46,818 bases of DNA, from NCBI GenBank assembly GCA_017397695.1, contig JAFQIF010000219.1:1-46818 (forward strand), read 5' to 3'. The notes beneath the pieces are model-generated. The model was not told where the DNA came from. It saw nothing but the letters and a program-made list of their open reading frames with translations, and made no database searches. The position numbers and the translations under genes are program-made. Source of the stretch: Clostridia bacterium (GTDB lineage: Bacteria; Bacillota_A; Clostridia; Christensenellales; Aristaeellaceae). Shown in pieces: positions 32,583-41,762 of this stretch. Position 1 is the stretch's first letter. The number at the start of each line of letters is the position of its first letter.

Positions 32583-33055
32583 TATCATCAATCATTTGTA
32601 TCTAATAAATAATTATTTCGTGTCAAATGTAATATTTGCTTAATAAATTGTTAATATTAATTTCGAAATAATTGCATAAGTTCTATTTTAATTTAATTGT
32701 TTATGAATATATTTATTCGTTATGTTTTATGTTTTATATTCTGCATATGAAGCAATTAATCTATTTCTTATATTCCAGCTCTCTGCTCAACAATTCTTTA
32801 CATTTATCTGTTCCGTTTCCGTTCCTTTTCAGTCTTTTTTGCAAGTTATTCAACTTCAAGTTGTTTCCGCAACGCATCCCATGGCTTTCATTAACATTGT
32901 ATGAAACAATTAACATCTATTTTTGATCAATGCACGTTTCCTTTCTGCCCTCCAATAATTCAGTTCACTTTTTGATCTTATATGTTTTCGATTTGTTACC
33001 TGACAGTTACCTTTCAGCATTCTCCTGACCATGTGTCTTGCCGCGCATCGTATTC
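32583..33055. other. Strongly AT-rich gene-free region upstream of the pilus operon
   Basis: About 470 bases with no credible gene, far richer in A+T than either side, with repeated TATGTTTTA-like tracts (about 32718-32738). This suits a regulatory region bound by nucleoid or pilus regulators. No defined operator was found. Confidence 0.5.
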
Positions 33056-33084
33056 TTGACAAACACCGGGGGCATCTGTACAAT
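33056..33084 (+). promoter_or_regulatory. Promoter of the TauE/SafE-type gene
   Basis: TTGACA (33056-33061), 17-bp spacer, TACAAT (33079-33084). Confidence 0.8.
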
Positions 33085-33125
33085 AAGAAAAGTTTCACAC
33101 GCTTCACTTTTGAAAGGAGCTCCTT

Positions 33126-33899
33126 ATGACGCTCACGCCTCTGCATTTTCTTATTGTCTGTCCGCTGATCGGCATTGCGGGCTATATCGATTCCATCGCC
33201 GGCGGCGGCGGCCTGATCTCTCTGCCGGCTTACCTGATCAGCGGCCTTCCGGTTCATACCTGTATTGCCACCAACAAGCTTTCGTCTTCCATGGGCACCG
33301 CGGTTGCGACCGCCAAGTATGCCCTTTCCGGTTATATCGACTGGCATTTGGGTGTTTTCTGCGCAGCCGCATCCCTGGCGGGCGCTGCGCTCGGCGCAAA
33401 TATCGCGCTGCTCATCAGCGACAGCCTATTCCGCATGCTGATGCTCATCATCCTGCCGCTGACTGCGCTGTATGTATTCAGGAAAAAAGATCTCTTTTCC
33501 GGCGAGGATCGAAAAGAGCTCACCTTCCTGCACTCGGTCTTCCTTTCCAGCATCATCGCTTTCGCGCTCGGCCTGTACGATGGCTTCTATGGGCCGGGCA
33601 CCGGTACATTCCTGATCCTGCTGCTCACCCGTTTTGCGCATATGGAACTGCATCGCGCCAACGGCATTACCAAGGTCATCAATCTTGCCAGCAATATCTC
33701 CTCCCTGACCGTTTATCTGCTCAATGCGCAGGTGCTTCTGCCGCTGGGCCTGTGCGCAGGCGCGTTCAGCATCCTGGGCAATTACCTGGGTTCTCGCAGC
33801 TTCACCAAAAAAGGAGCATCCATCGCCCGCCCGATCATCCTGCTGGTGCTGTGCATCTTCTTCGCGCGTACCGTACTGGAGATGGCAGGAATCCTGTAA
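33126..33899 (+). CDS. TauE/SafE (DUF81) family permease
   Basis: A 257-residue membrane protein with about eight hydrophobic segments. The family signature IDSIAGGGGLISLP (about 21) and its second-half counterpart GLYDGFYGPGTGTFLIL (about 148) mark the two inverted repeats. TNKLSSSMGT is also typical. The family exports sulfite, sulfoacetate or other small anions; the substrate is not predictable here. The start is the ATG at 33126 after AAAGGAG. It is a monocistronic unit with its own promoter and terminator. Confidence 0.93.
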   Translation: MTLTPLHFLIVCPLIGIAGYIDSIAGGGGLISLPAYLISGLPVHTCIATNKLSSSMGTAVATAKYALSGYIDWHLGVFCAAASLAGAALGANIALLISDSLFRMLMLIILPLTALYVFRKKDLFSGEDRKELTFLHSVFLSSIIAFALGLYDGFYGPGTGTFLILLLTRFAHMELHRANGITKVINLASNISSLTVYLLNAQVLLPLGLCAGAFSILGNYLGSRSFTKKGASIARPIILLVLCIFFARTVLEMAGIL

Positions 33900-33910
33900 A
33901 ACTGCAAAGC

Positions 33911-33940
33911 AAAGACCGCCTCTGGCGGTCTTTCTGTTTT
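33911..33940 (+). terminator. Terminator after the permease gene
   Basis: AAAGACCGCC-tct-GGCGGTCTTT, perfect 10-bp arms, followed by CTGTTTTTT. Confidence 0.9.
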
Positions 33941-33980
33941 TTCCTGCTCATCCGTCATTTCTGTTTCCTTGAATTCCCCG

Positions 33981-34009
33981 TCGACAAATACTGCAGCGCT
34001 GTGTATAAT
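33981..34009 (+). promoter_or_regulatory. Promoter of the phospholipase-like gene
   Basis: TCGACA (33981-33986), 17-bp spacer, TATAAT (34004-34009). Confidence 0.7.
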
Positions 34010-34042
34010 GTCGATAGATTCTCAATCTTCAAGGAGGCGCCC

Positions 34043-34990
34043 ATGCCTGCATCCTATGTGCATCAGTGCGTCGCGCAGAGCGTATGCGATGCGCTTTCAT
34101 TATTCGATACACCATCGCTTCGCGCCGCTGTGCTCGCCGGCAGCGAGGGGCCGGATCCTCTGTTCTTTTCCGTGATTCCCACGCCCGGCGCGCCGCTTGT
34201 GCCCAAGGTCGGTTCTCTTCTGCATACCCGAATGACGGACGACTTTCTGCTTGCGCTGGCCGATGCCTGCCACAGCAGCGAGCTGACGCGTGCCTACTGC
34301 TGCGGCTTCTTTTCCCATTATGCTGCGGACACCATCTTCCATCCCTTTGTCTATGCACATTCGCTGGCGGAAGACGGCAGCTATTCCTCCACGGCGCATT
34401 GCACGCTCGAGCATCAGATCGAAACGATGCACTTCCGCCGCCAAGGAAATCCTTCGGGGCTTCCTATACAGATGGCGGGTTTTGCACGCCTTCGCAGCGG
34501 CGAAAAGGACGAGATCGCCCGCGCGCTCTCCGCTGCAATCGACCGTGTATTTCCCGGCGAGCATCTGGGCGTATTCCGCGTGCGCAGGAGCTTTGACGAT
34601 GCCGTCCACCTCTGCAGCATGCTCCGTTCCGAACGCGGATTCAAATTCCGTACGCTGGGCGCTATGCTCAAGCCTTTCGGCCTGGATGCGCCGCTGCACG
34701 CGCACATGATGCCCGCCAATCCGCCAGACGCCGACATCATGAACGATGCGCATCGCCCCTGGGCTTCCCTCTGGGCGCCGGATCAGATTCGTACCGACGG
34801 CTTTGACGAACTGTATGCCGCTGCGAAAGCACGCGGCGAAGCGCTTGTCGCCGCTGCCAACGGCTACATGCTCGGCACGGTATCCTATGCCACGCTGCGC
34901 GCGCTGCATGGTGGCTTCAGCTACGATTCCGGCTTGCCCTGGCAAACAACGTGTGCAGCGGCAAAAGCGCCGGGCACGGGAAAACGGTAA
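34043..34990 (+). CDS. Zinc-dependent phospholipase C family protein
   Basis: 315 residues. The start is the ATG at 34043 (MPASYVHQCVAQ), five bases after AAGGAGG; the frame is open far upstream but without a site. The N-terminal half carries the His/Asp zinc-ligand pattern of the family: VHQ near the N-terminus, GPDPLFF, GFFSHYAADTIFHPFVY (His-x3-Asp) and LEHQIE. The C-terminal 130 residues are helical. No signal peptide is present, so unlike secreted toxins of the family it probably acts in the cytosol. Its substrate is unknown. It is monocistronic. Confidence 0.82.
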   Translation: MPASYVHQCVAQSVCDALSLFDTPSLRAAVLAGSEGPDPLFFSVIPTPGAPLVPKVGSLLHTRMTDDFLLALADACHSSELTRAYCCGFFSHYAADTIFHPFVYAHSLAEDGSYSSTAHCTLEHQIETMHFRRQGNPSGLPIQMAGFARLRSGEKDEIARALSAAIDRVFPGEHLGVFRVRRSFDDAVHLCSMLRSERGFKFRTLGAMLKPFGLDAPLHAHMMPANPPDADIMNDAHRPWASLWAPDQIRTDGFDELYAAAKARGEALVAAANGYMLGTVSYATLRALHGGFSYDSGLPWQTTCAAAKAPGTGKR

Positions 34991-34996
34991 GTACAT

Positions 34997-35038
34997 TCGA
35001 GGCTGCCGCCTCGAGCTCCGCCCGGGGACTCGTCCCCG
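34997..35038. repeat. Double-hairpin intergenic repeat, copy 1
   Basis: TCGAGGC-tgcc-GCCTCGA (34997-35014) and CGGGGA-ctcg-TCCCCG (35023-35038) are joined by a CTCCGCC linker. The same two-hairpin plan occurs at 46770-46813. Confidence 0.7.
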
Positions 35039-35070
35039 AACCCTTTCTTCGCAGCGGTTCAATACGGCTT

Positions 35071-35100
35071 GGGCGGATAACATCCGCCCATTTTCTTTTT
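35071..35100 (+). terminator. Terminator after the phospholipase-like gene
   Basis: GGGCGGAT-aac-ATCCGCCC is followed by ATTTTCTTTTT. Confidence 0.85.
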
Positions 35101-35125
35101 ATATGGCAGTTTCATGCAGGACAGT

Positions 35126-36295
35126 TTACCGACTGAGCATAAAGTGGTCGCGGATACGCGTAAGCGCATGCACCATACCCGGCAGCTCCACCGTTTCGCC
35201 TGCGACAGCAGGAATTCGCTCAGCAAGCTGCCCGTCCCGCATGACCCGGATTTCACCGATCACATCGCCCTTTTGGACAGGGGCGTTTACGTGCTCCAGC
35301 AGCGCCACATCCAGCGAGTACCGGCTCTGTTCACCCTTGCGGATAAGCGTGCGGCTCGTGCCGCCGCTTACCGCGCTGACCTTGTCGCTGCCGCCCAAAC
35401 GTACGGAAACCTGCATCCCCAGCGCATCACCCTCCTTTACCGGGCAAAAGAGCTGATATCCCGCAAATCCATATTCCAGCATGCTGCGTGCTTCGTCAAA
35501 GCGCGTCTGGCCTGCGCCTGCGCCAAGCACAACGGCGATCAGGCGCAGGCCGTTTTTTTCTGCTGTTGCGCTGATGCAATATCTCGCTTCATTGGTTGAA
35601 CCCGTCTTATATCCATCGCAGCCTTCGTAAAAGCGCACCAGGCGATTGGTATTGGTCAGCTGCGTTTTACGCCCGCCGGGATGCACGAGTTCGTCCATCC
35701 AGATGGTTGAAAACCGGTAATACAGTGGGTGCATATCCAGCTGCGCGCTCAGCTTTGCCACATCGCGCGCCGTGGTATAGTGTCCCTGCGCCGGAAGGCC
35801 TGTACAGTTAACATAGCACGTGTTTTCAAGCCCCAGTTCCTTCGCACGTTCGTTCATCCGGCGCACAAATACCTCTTCCGCGCCGTCCATATGCTCCGCC
35901 AGCGCGACAGCTGCGTCATTGGCACTGGCTACAATCACGCTCTTGAGCAGATCGCCCGCCTTATAGCTGCTGCCTGCATCCAGAAATACCTGACTGCCGC
36001 CCATCGATGACGCGCGCGCAGAAACCGTCACGCGATCATCCAGCGCAATACGCCCTTCATCGATGGCCTCCAGCGTCAGCAGAATGGTCATCACCTTATT
36101 TACGCTGGCAACAGGTCTGCGCTCATCCGCATTCTTTTCAAAGATCACCTGCCCCGTGGATGCTTCCGTCAAAATCACACTCGGGCTGCTGATGGAAATA
36201 GGCGCACTCGCCTCCAATGCTTCACTCGCCCGCACAGCATGGGGCATAAACAGCATCATGCCCAGCAGCACGGCTGCCGTGATTGTTTTCATCAT
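35126..36295 (-). CDS. D-alanyl-D-alanine carboxypeptidase (DacF/PBP5-type)
   Basis: A 389-residue exported low-molecular-weight penicillin-binding protein that trims the terminal D-Ala of peptidoglycan peptides. A signal peptide ends near AVRASE. The active-site motifs are in order: SVNK (Ser-x-x-Lys, about 64), SAN (SVIVASANDAAVAL) and KTG (CDGYKTGSTNEA). A C-terminal beta domain follows, ending in a short amphipathic helix (MVHALTRIRDHFMLSR) that could hold it to the membrane. Start chosen: the ATG at 36295, seven bases after AGGAGG; the first ATG is too close to that site. It lies 23 bases after gpr on the same strand, so the two may share a transcript, fitting a sporulation-linked DacF role. 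Confidence 0.95.
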   Translation of the reverse strand: MMKTITAAVLLGMMLFMPHAVRASEALEASAPISISSPSVILTEASTGQVIFEKNADERRPVASVNKVMTILLTLEAIDEGRIALDDRVTVSARASSMGGSQVFLDAGSSYKAGDLLKSVIVASANDAAVALAEHMDGAEEVFVRRMNERAKELGLENTCYVNCTGLPAQGHYTTARDVAKLSAQLDMHPLYYRFSTIWMDELVHPGGRKTQLTNTNRLVRFYEGCDGYKTGSTNEARYCISATAEKNGLRLIAVVLGAGAGQTRFDEARSMLEYGFAGYQLFCPVKEGDALGMQVSVRLGGSDKVSAVSGGTSRTLIRKGEQSRYSLDVALLEHVNAPVQKGDVIGEIRVMRDGQLAERIPAVAGETVELPGMVHALTRIRDHFMLSR

Positions 36296-36318
36296 GATCA
36301 TTCCTCCTCACTTCTGCG

Positions 36319-37233
36319 TCACTGCGCAGTCAGCTGCGCAATCTCCTGCGGCGCAAGCAGCGGATGCAGCGCCAGGTTGATTCCCTCAGCCAGGATACCG
36401 GCCATGCGCTCTGCGAGCGCATCCACTTCGCGGGGCGTTACAATCAGATCGCCCAACCGGCTGGATACCACGCGCTCCACGCTCGCAGAGAGCCGCTCCT
36501 CATCCTCTTCGCTTTCGCACGCGCCGTCCGCACGGATGAGATCGCGCATCGCATCCGAGGCAATCGTAGATGCATAGACCACCATCGGCACGCCCACGGC
36601 AATCACCGGCACGCCGAGCGTCTGCTTCGTCAGGGCCTTGCGGTGATTGCCCACGCCGCTGCCGGGCGTAATGCCTGTATCCGCAATCTGGATCGTGGAA
36701 CAGATGCGCTGCGAGCTTCTGGCAGCCAGCGCATCGATGGCGATTACCACGTCCGGGCGCACATGCTGTGTCATACCGCGCAGCACTTCCGCCGTCTCAA
36801 TACCTGTCACGCCCAGCACACCCGGCGCCGCCGCACATACGCTGGTCATCCTTCCGCTTATGTCCTGTGGCAGGCAACCGTCCATATGCCGCGTGACCAA
36901 CACGCGCTCCACCGTGCGCGGCCCTAGCGCATCCGGCGTCACACTGCGATTGCCCAGCCCCGCCACCAGCACCGAGTGCACAGGATCCGGCAGCATTGCA
37001 GTGATACTCCCGGCCAGTTCCCGGCTCAACGCCTGCCGCGTTTTCAGTTCAATGGTCATCGTCTGCGAGCAGCTGAGCGTAACATACGTGCCCACCGGCC
37101 GCCCGATCTCACGGGCGGCTTTTTCATCCTCAATGCGTACCACAGTACGCTCGATCCCGTTGTCCAGCCGGTCTCCCTGCACAGGCATGCCGCCGCGCGC
37201 CTCCAGCGCCAGATCCGTCCATACTGCTTTCAT
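36319..37233 (-). CDS. gpr: GPR endopeptidase (germination protease)
   Basis: 304 residues. GPR degrades the small acid-soluble proteins of the spore core during germination. The start is the ATG at 37233 (MKAVWTDLALEARG), five bases after GGAGG. Family segments include TDLALEA, LVAGLGNRSVTPDALGPR, TGIETAEVL, DVVIAIDALAARS, TIQIADTGITPGSGVGNHR and GVPMVVYASTI. The pro-sequence is short; autoprocessing is expected for the family. Its presence marks the organism as a potential spore former. It is divergent from nadE. Confidence 0.96.
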   Translation of the reverse strand: MKAVWTDLALEARGGMPVQGDRLDNGIERTVVRIEDEKAAREIGRPVGTYVTLSCSQTMTIELKTRQALSRELAGSITAMLPDPVHSVLVAGLGNRSVTPDALGPRTVERVLVTRHMDGCLPQDISGRMTSVCAAAPGVLGVTGIETAEVLRGMTQHVRPDVVIAIDALAARSSQRICSTIQIADTGITPGSGVGNHRKALTKQTLGVPVIAVGVPMVVYASTIASDAMRDLIRADGACESEEDEERLSASVERVVSSRLGDLIVTPREVDALAERMAGILAEGINLALHPLLAPQEIAQLTAQ

Positions 37234-37328
37234 GCTTTCCTCCGAAAATTCCATGGCTTTGCTTGTAATTTGCCCCGCAATGCGGTAAAGTATTAGCAGC
37301 TACGATGCAAATTGAAAGGAGACTTTTT

Positions 37329-39251
37329 ATGTCTGATGCTTTCCGTTCAATTTCCGGTATGATCCGCACGATGGCCGCCGTGCCGCGCGTACATCTTGCC
37401 AATCCAGCAAAAAACGCAGAAGAAATTGCTGCGCTTCTTGATATTGCCGATGCAAACGGCGTTTCGCTGTGCGTGTTTCCCGAGCTGAGCCTGACAGGCT
37501 ACACCTGCGGCGATCTGTTCATGCAGCCCGCGCTGCACAGCTCCGCGCTCAGCGCCCTCGGCTCCCTGATCAAAAAAGGCGCCAAAGCCACCTTCGTCGT
37601 CGGCCTGCCGCTCGGCATCGCCGGCAGGCTGTACAACTGCGCCGCTGTGGTCAGCAGTGGCCAGGTCATCCTCGTACCCAAGACGCACATTCCCAATGAC
37701 GGCGGTTTCTGCGAACGCCGCTGGTTTGCTCCCGGCGAAACGGCTTGCGGCTGCGTGCGCATCCCCGGCGTTGATCCGGAAAGCGTGCGTCTGGCTGTCA
37801 GCCCTGTGATCGACTGCGGCAACTACACACTCGGCGTGGAAATCTGCGAGGATTTTTACGTGCCGCAGCCCCCGTCCGCCAGCCTTTCGATGCTCGGCGC
37901 GACAATCATCGCCAATCCCGCCGCCAGCAGTGCGCTCGCCGGCAAGCACGCCTCCCGCCGCGAAGCGCTCTGTGCGCACAGCGCGCGCTGCATCTGCGGC
38001 TATGTATATGCCGGCGCAGGCTACGGCGAATCGACCACCGATATGGTCTTCTCCGGTCATGCCGGCATTTATGAAAACGGCGATCTGCTCGCACAGAACG
38101 AGCGCTTCAGCCGCAACTCCTCCTACGCCATTGCCGATATCGACGTGGAGCGCCTGCGCTACAAGCGCCGCTTGCGTCCGTCCTTCTGGCAGAATACCGC
38201 CGGCGATCTTCCGCTCCCGCTCAGGACGGCTGAAACCGGCGTATCTTGTCCGCTGCTCCGCCCGCTCTCCACGCTTCCCTTCCTGCCTGAAGCCAACGAG
38301 GAATACCTGCTCGACGCGCTGCGCATTCAGGCAGCGGGCCTGATCCGCCGCATGGAGCACATCCACACGCAGAAGCTGGTCGTCGGTGTTTCCGGCGGTC
38401 TGGATTCCACGCTTGCTCTCCTCTCCGCCGCCTATGCCTACGAGCTTTCCGGCTGGGATAAGAAGGGCATTGTCGGCATCACGATGCCGGGCTTTGGCAC
38501 CGGCACGCGCACCAAGGGCAACGCCGACCAGCTGATGGAGCGCATCGGCTGCACAACGCTGACCATCCCGATCGGCCCCGCCGTCACGCAGCACTTTGCA
38601 GACATCGGCCAGAGCGCAGATGTGCACGACATCTGCTACGAAAACAGCCAGGCGCGCGAGCGCACCCAGATCATCATGGACTACGCCAACAAGATCGGCG
38701 CGCTGGTGCTGGGTACAGGCGACCTGAGTGAACTGGCGCTGGGTTGGTGCACCTACAACGGCGATCACATGAGCATGTACAACTTAAACGGCTCCGTGCC
38801 CAAGACGCTCATGCGCTCCATGGTGGCCTATTGCGCAAAGCTGCTGGGTGAAAGCATCGTGCCCGTCGCGCAGGACATCCTCGACACGCCTGTTTCTCCG
38901 GAGCTCATCCCCGGCAAGAACGGCGAAATCGCCCAGAAGACGGAAGAAACGCTCGGCTCCTATGAGCTGCATGATTTCTTCCTGTGGCACATGATGGACA
39001 GCGGCGCCTCTCCGTGCAAACTCTACGCCATGGCGCTGCAGGCGTTTGACGGCCAGCAGAGCAGCGAGTCCATTCTTTCCGCCCTTTCCACGTTCGTTCG
39101 CAGATTCTTCACCCAGCAGTTCAAGCGCAGCGCCCTGCCGGACGGCCCGCAGGTTACGCCGGTCAGCCTCTCTCCGCGCGGCGCGTGGAATATGCCCTCC
39201 GACGCCATGATGCAGCTGTGGATGGATGAAGTCAGTGCGCTCAAGAACTGA
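37329..39251 (+). CDS. nadE: Glutamine-dependent NAD+ synthetase
   Basis: 640 residues, the usual size of the two-domain enzyme. The start is the ATG at 37329 (MSDAFRSISGM), after AGGAGA. The N-terminal nitrilase-type glutaminase (1-290) shows the Glu in FPELSLTGY, a Lys in VPKTHIPN and the Cys in GVEICEDFYVP. The C-terminal synthetase has the pyrophosphate loop VGVSGGLDSTLAL (about 360) and GTGDLSELALGWCTYNGDHM. It converts deamido-NAD, ATP and glutamine-derived ammonia to NAD in the cytosol. It is monocistronic, with a terminator directly after. Confidence 0.97.
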   Translation: MSDAFRSISGMIRTMAAVPRVHLANPAKNAEEIAALLDIADANGVSLCVFPELSLTGYTCGDLFMQPALHSSALSALGSLIKKGAKATFVVGLPLGIAGRLYNCAAVVSSGQVILVPKTHIPNDGGFCERRWFAPGETACGCVRIPGVDPESVRLAVSPVIDCGNYTLGVEICEDFYVPQPPSASLSMLGATIIANPAASSALAGKHASRREALCAHSARCICGYVYAGAGYGESTTDMVFSGHAGIYENGDLLAQNERFSRNSSYAIADIDVERLRYKRRLRPSFWQNTAGDLPLPLRTAETGVSCPLLRPLSTLPFLPEANEEYLLDALRIQAAGLIRRMEHIHTQKLVVGVSGGLDSTLALLSAAYAYELSGWDKKGIVGITMPGFGTGTRTKGNADQLMERIGCTTLTIPIGPAVTQHFADIGQSADVHDICYENSQARERTQIIMDYANKIGALVLGTGDLSELALGWCTYNGDHMSMYNLNGSVPKTLMRSMVAYCAKLLGESIVPVAQDILDTPVSPELIPGKNGEIAQKTEETLGSYELHDFFLWHMMDSGASPCKLYAMALQAFDGQQSSESILSALSTFVRRFFTQQFKRSALPDGPQVTPVSLSPRGAWNMPSDAMMQLWMDEVSALKN

Positions 39252-39258
39252 GCATGAC

Positions 39259-39285
39259 AAAACCCCGATCAGGCGATCGGGGTTT
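39259..39285 (+). terminator. Terminator after nadE
   Basis: AAACCCCGATC-aggc-GATCGGGGTTT, 11-bp arms, followed by CCTCTTT. Confidence 0.85.
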
Positions 39286-39289
39286 CCTC

Positions 39290-39318
39290 TTTACATCTCA
39301 TCCTCCTCGCATTACAAT
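39290..39318 (+). promoter_or_regulatory. Promoter of the metallophosphoesterase gene
   Basis: TTTACA (39290-39295), 17-bp spacer, TACAAT (39313-39318). Confidence 0.6.
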
Positions 39319-39351
39319 AGACATACATCTATGTATCCGGAGGTTTCGTCC

Positions 39352-40584
39352 ATGCGTCTGCTGCTTCGTCTGCTTATTCTGCTCATCCTTGTGACCATGC
39401 CCGCCACGTGCGCGGCCCAAACCGATATGTCCACGATTTTCATCGCCACCGATCTGCATTTCATCTCGCCCGAGCTCACCGATCACGGCGCCTATTTTAC
39501 CGGCATGATCGCCTCCGGCGACGGCAAGGTCGTCCACTATATCGACGAGCTGACCGACGCCTTCTGCGATCAGGTTATCGCTGCCCGGCCTGATTGTCTG
39601 ATTCTCTCCGGCGACCTGACATTCAACGGTGCAAAAAAGAGCCATGAAGACCTTGCTGACAAGCTGCGCCGCGTCGATCAGGCGGGGGTGCCTGTGTATG
39701 TGCTGCCCGGCAACCACGACGTATACTGCTACGCAGCTGCGCAGTTTTCTCAAGACAGCTATACGCTGGTGCAGGGCACAACCAGCGAGGACTTTGCCGC
39801 CATCTATCATGATCTGGGCTTTGACGAGGCAATTTCGCGCGATCCTCATTCACTGAGCTACATTGCCGAGCCTGTTCCAGGCGTGCGCATTCTGATGCTG
39901 GACGTGAATACGCAGTTCATGCGCGGCGCTGTCGCGCAGAATACATTTTCCTGGCTGGATCATGTGCTCGCTCAGGCACAGGCAGACGGCGCAAAGGTCA
40001 TCGCCGTCAGCCATCAGAATCTGTATGCGCATTCCAGCCTGCTTTACGAGGGCTATGTGATCGCCAACGCATCCATGCTCGAATCCCGCTACAAAAAGCA
40101 TGGCGTCGCGGTCAATCTCAGCGGTCATCTGCACATGCAGCACACGATTGCCGGAGCAGGCAAAACGCCGGAGATCGCCACCTCTTCGCTGGCCGTTTCG
40201 CCCTGCCAATACGGCGTGATCGGCATCGCCGGCGGCGCCGCATCGTATCACACGCAGACGGTTGAAGTATCCACCTGGGCAAAGCAAAACGGAAAACCAG
40301 ACGGCAATCTCCTGAATTTCCGTCAATACGCAGCAGGCTTTTTCGCCATTACAGCGATCAAGCAGGCTGCAGCGCAACTCAAGGGCGATCCCGATTCCAG
40401 CGCCATGGCCACCTGGCTGGCCAACCTGAATGCCGCTTACTTTTCCGGCCGAATGGACACTGTGGATCCCACGCATGAATTTGCCCTGCGCTGGCAGACA
40501 GGTGATACGTTCTTTGGCCGCTATGTGAAGAGCATCCTCTCCGAGGAGCTGCGCGATCATACCCGGCTGACCTTTCCGCTGTGA
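39352..40584 (+). CDS. Exported calcineurin-like metallophosphoesterase
   Basis: 410 residues. The start is the ATG at 39352 (MRLLLRLLILLILV), seven to eight bases after GGAGG. A signal peptide ends around TCAAQ. The dimetal phosphoesterase motifs are in order: ATDLHF, SGDLTFNG, GNHD, SHQN and SGHLHMQ. The family hydrolyses phosphomono- or diesters; being outside the membrane, it may scavenge phosphate or act on wall polymers. There is no wall or lipid anchor. It shares a bidirectional terminator with the convergent LacI-type gene. Confidence 0.92.
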   Translation: MRLLLRLLILLILVTMPATCAAQTDMSTIFIATDLHFISPELTDHGAYFTGMIASGDGKVVHYIDELTDAFCDQVIAARPDCLILSGDLTFNGAKKSHEDLADKLRRVDQAGVPVYVLPGNHDVYCYAAAQFSQDSYTLVQGTTSEDFAAIYHDLGFDEAISRDPHSLSYIAEPVPGVRILMLDVNTQFMRGAVAQNTFSWLDHVLAQAQADGAKVIAVSHQNLYAHSSLLYEGYVIANASMLESRYKKHGVAVNLSGHLHMQHTIAGAGKTPEIATSSLAVSPCQYGVIGIAGGAASYHTQTVEVSTWAKQNGKPDGNLLNFRQYAAGFFAITAIKQAAAQLKGDPDSSAMATWLANLNAAYFSGRMDTVDPTHEFALRWQTGDTFFGRYVKSILSEELRDHTRLTFPL

Positions 40585-40620
40585 TACCGTCTGCGGATCA
40601 GCGCCTTCAACTGCACACAA

Positions 40621-40654
40621 AAAGACCGGTTTGCAAAAACCGGCCTTTTTTTTT
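40621..40654. terminator. Terminator between convergent genes
   Basis: ACCGGTTT-gcaa-AAACCGG inside an AAAGACC...GGCCTTT frame, followed by nine Ts rightward. Leftward it also ends in TCTTTTTGT, so it may serve both strands. Confidence 0.85.
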
Positions 40655-40658
40655 GCAT

Positions 40659-41672
40659 TTATGCCTTTGCGCGGGCGACGGACTCGCCCTCAACCATGGA
40701 ATAATCGACCGTCACATGCTGCGCCTGACCGCCCTCGAGCATCTCGCACAGCAGTTCTACGCTCTTGCGCGCGATCTGAGCCGTAGGCTGGCGTACAGAT
40801 GCGATGGAGGGCACATAGTATCTGGCCATCACCGTGCCGTCAAAGCCGGACACGGAAACATCCTGAGGCACGCGCAGACCCATTTCATGCAGCGCGCGCG
40901 TCACGCCCATGGCCATCATATCGCTCATCGCCAATACAGCGGTGATATCCCGATGTGTCTCAAAAAAGCGCATCGCGCTTTCATATCCGCCCTCCAGCGA
41001 AAAGCGGGACATGACATACTCCTGCGGATCATAGGCAATGCCATGCGCAGCAAGGCTGTCCATGGCGCCCAGATAACGCTTGGCAAAGATATCCTCGCCG
41101 TCTCGATTGCCGCCGAACACCGCTACGCGCGTATGCCCCTGATCCAGAATCCGATCCATCATCGCGCGCATCGCCGCCCTGTCATCGATACAGACACTGG
41201 ATGCATTTTCCAGTCCGACATTCGCCGCATTGACCGTAGCAAATACGACCGGCACGCCCAGCGCGCGCACCGCCTCGCAGCGTTCATCCAACCGGGAACC
41301 CAGCAGGATAAAGCTGCCTGCGCGCTTTTCGGCATAAAGCTGGCGCATTGCGTCAAACTCATCGTCTTCCTCGTCGATGTACTTGACCAGAAACGGTGTC
41401 TTGAGTCCCTGCGAACACTCGATCATCTGCGCCGCCACGTCGTTGAGAAAGGCGTTGTATCGGCCGCGCACGATGATTGCCGCAAACACCGGTTTGGTAT
41501 TCTTGAGATTGCGGGCATTGCGGTTCTGCACAAAGCCGAAAGCATCCACAACGTCCATGACCTTCTTGCGCGTTTCCTCGCTGACGTCGGGCCGCCCGTT
41601 GAGCACGCGCGAGACCGTGCTCACAGCTACGCCCGCTTTGCGCGCCACATCGCGTATGGTATAAATCTCCAC
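40659..41672 (-). CDS. LacI-family transcriptional regulator
   Basis: 337 residues. The start is GTG at 41672, seven bases after GGAGG. The N-terminal LacI-type HTH is clear: YTIRDVARKAGVAVSTVSRVLNG, interrupted here as one unit, then the hinge helix (NARNLKNTKP). A periplasmic-binding-like effector domain follows, with typical VSVSGFDGTVMARYYVPSIASVRQP-like C-terminal sequence. It probably binds a sugar-like ligand. No sugar genes adjoin it. A palindrome matching LacI/CcpA-type operators covers its own transcription start, suggesting autoregulation. It is downstream of, and on the same strand as, the DMT transporter gene. Confidence 0.95.
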   Translation of the reverse strand: MEIYTIRDVARKAGVAVSTVSRVLNGRPDVSEETRKKVMDVVDAFGFVQNRNARNLKNTKPVFAAIIVRGRYNAFLNDVAAQMIECSQGLKTPFLVKYIDEEDDEFDAMRQLYAEKRAGSFILLGSRLDERCEAVRALGVPVVFATVNAANVGLENASSVCIDDRAAMRAMMDRILDQGHTRVAVFGGNRDGEDIFAKRYLGAMDSLAAHGIAYDPQEYVMSRFSLEGGYESAMRFFETHRDITAVLAMSDMMAMGVTRALHEMGLRVPQDVSVSGFDGTVMARYYVPSIASVRQPTAQIARKSVELLCEMLEGGQAQHVTVDYSMVEGESVARAKA

Positions 41673-41701
41673 AGGCAGTCCTCCGGTTTCTCTCTTCGTT
41701 C

Positions 41702-41750
41702 GGAAACGTTTTCACACACGTATTATAAAATAACCGCCTGCAAATCGCAA
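41702..41750 (-). promoter_or_regulatory. Promoter and operator of the LacI-type gene
   Basis: Leftward promoter TTGCGA (41750-41745), 17-bp spacer, TATAAT (41727-41722). GGAAACGTTTTC (41702-41713), a near-palindrome centred on CG as in LacI-family and cre sites, covers the start of transcription. The -35 box lies within a hairpin (AACCGC...GCGGTT) following the transporter gene. Confidence 0.7.
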
Positions 41751-41762
41751 GCGGTTTTTTCT

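Noticed and set aside
32650..32930. Short AT-rich frames upstream of the pilus operon
   Set aside because: They are Phe/Tyr/Ile/Leu-rich as expected from chance in AT-rich DNA, and they lack ribosome sites.
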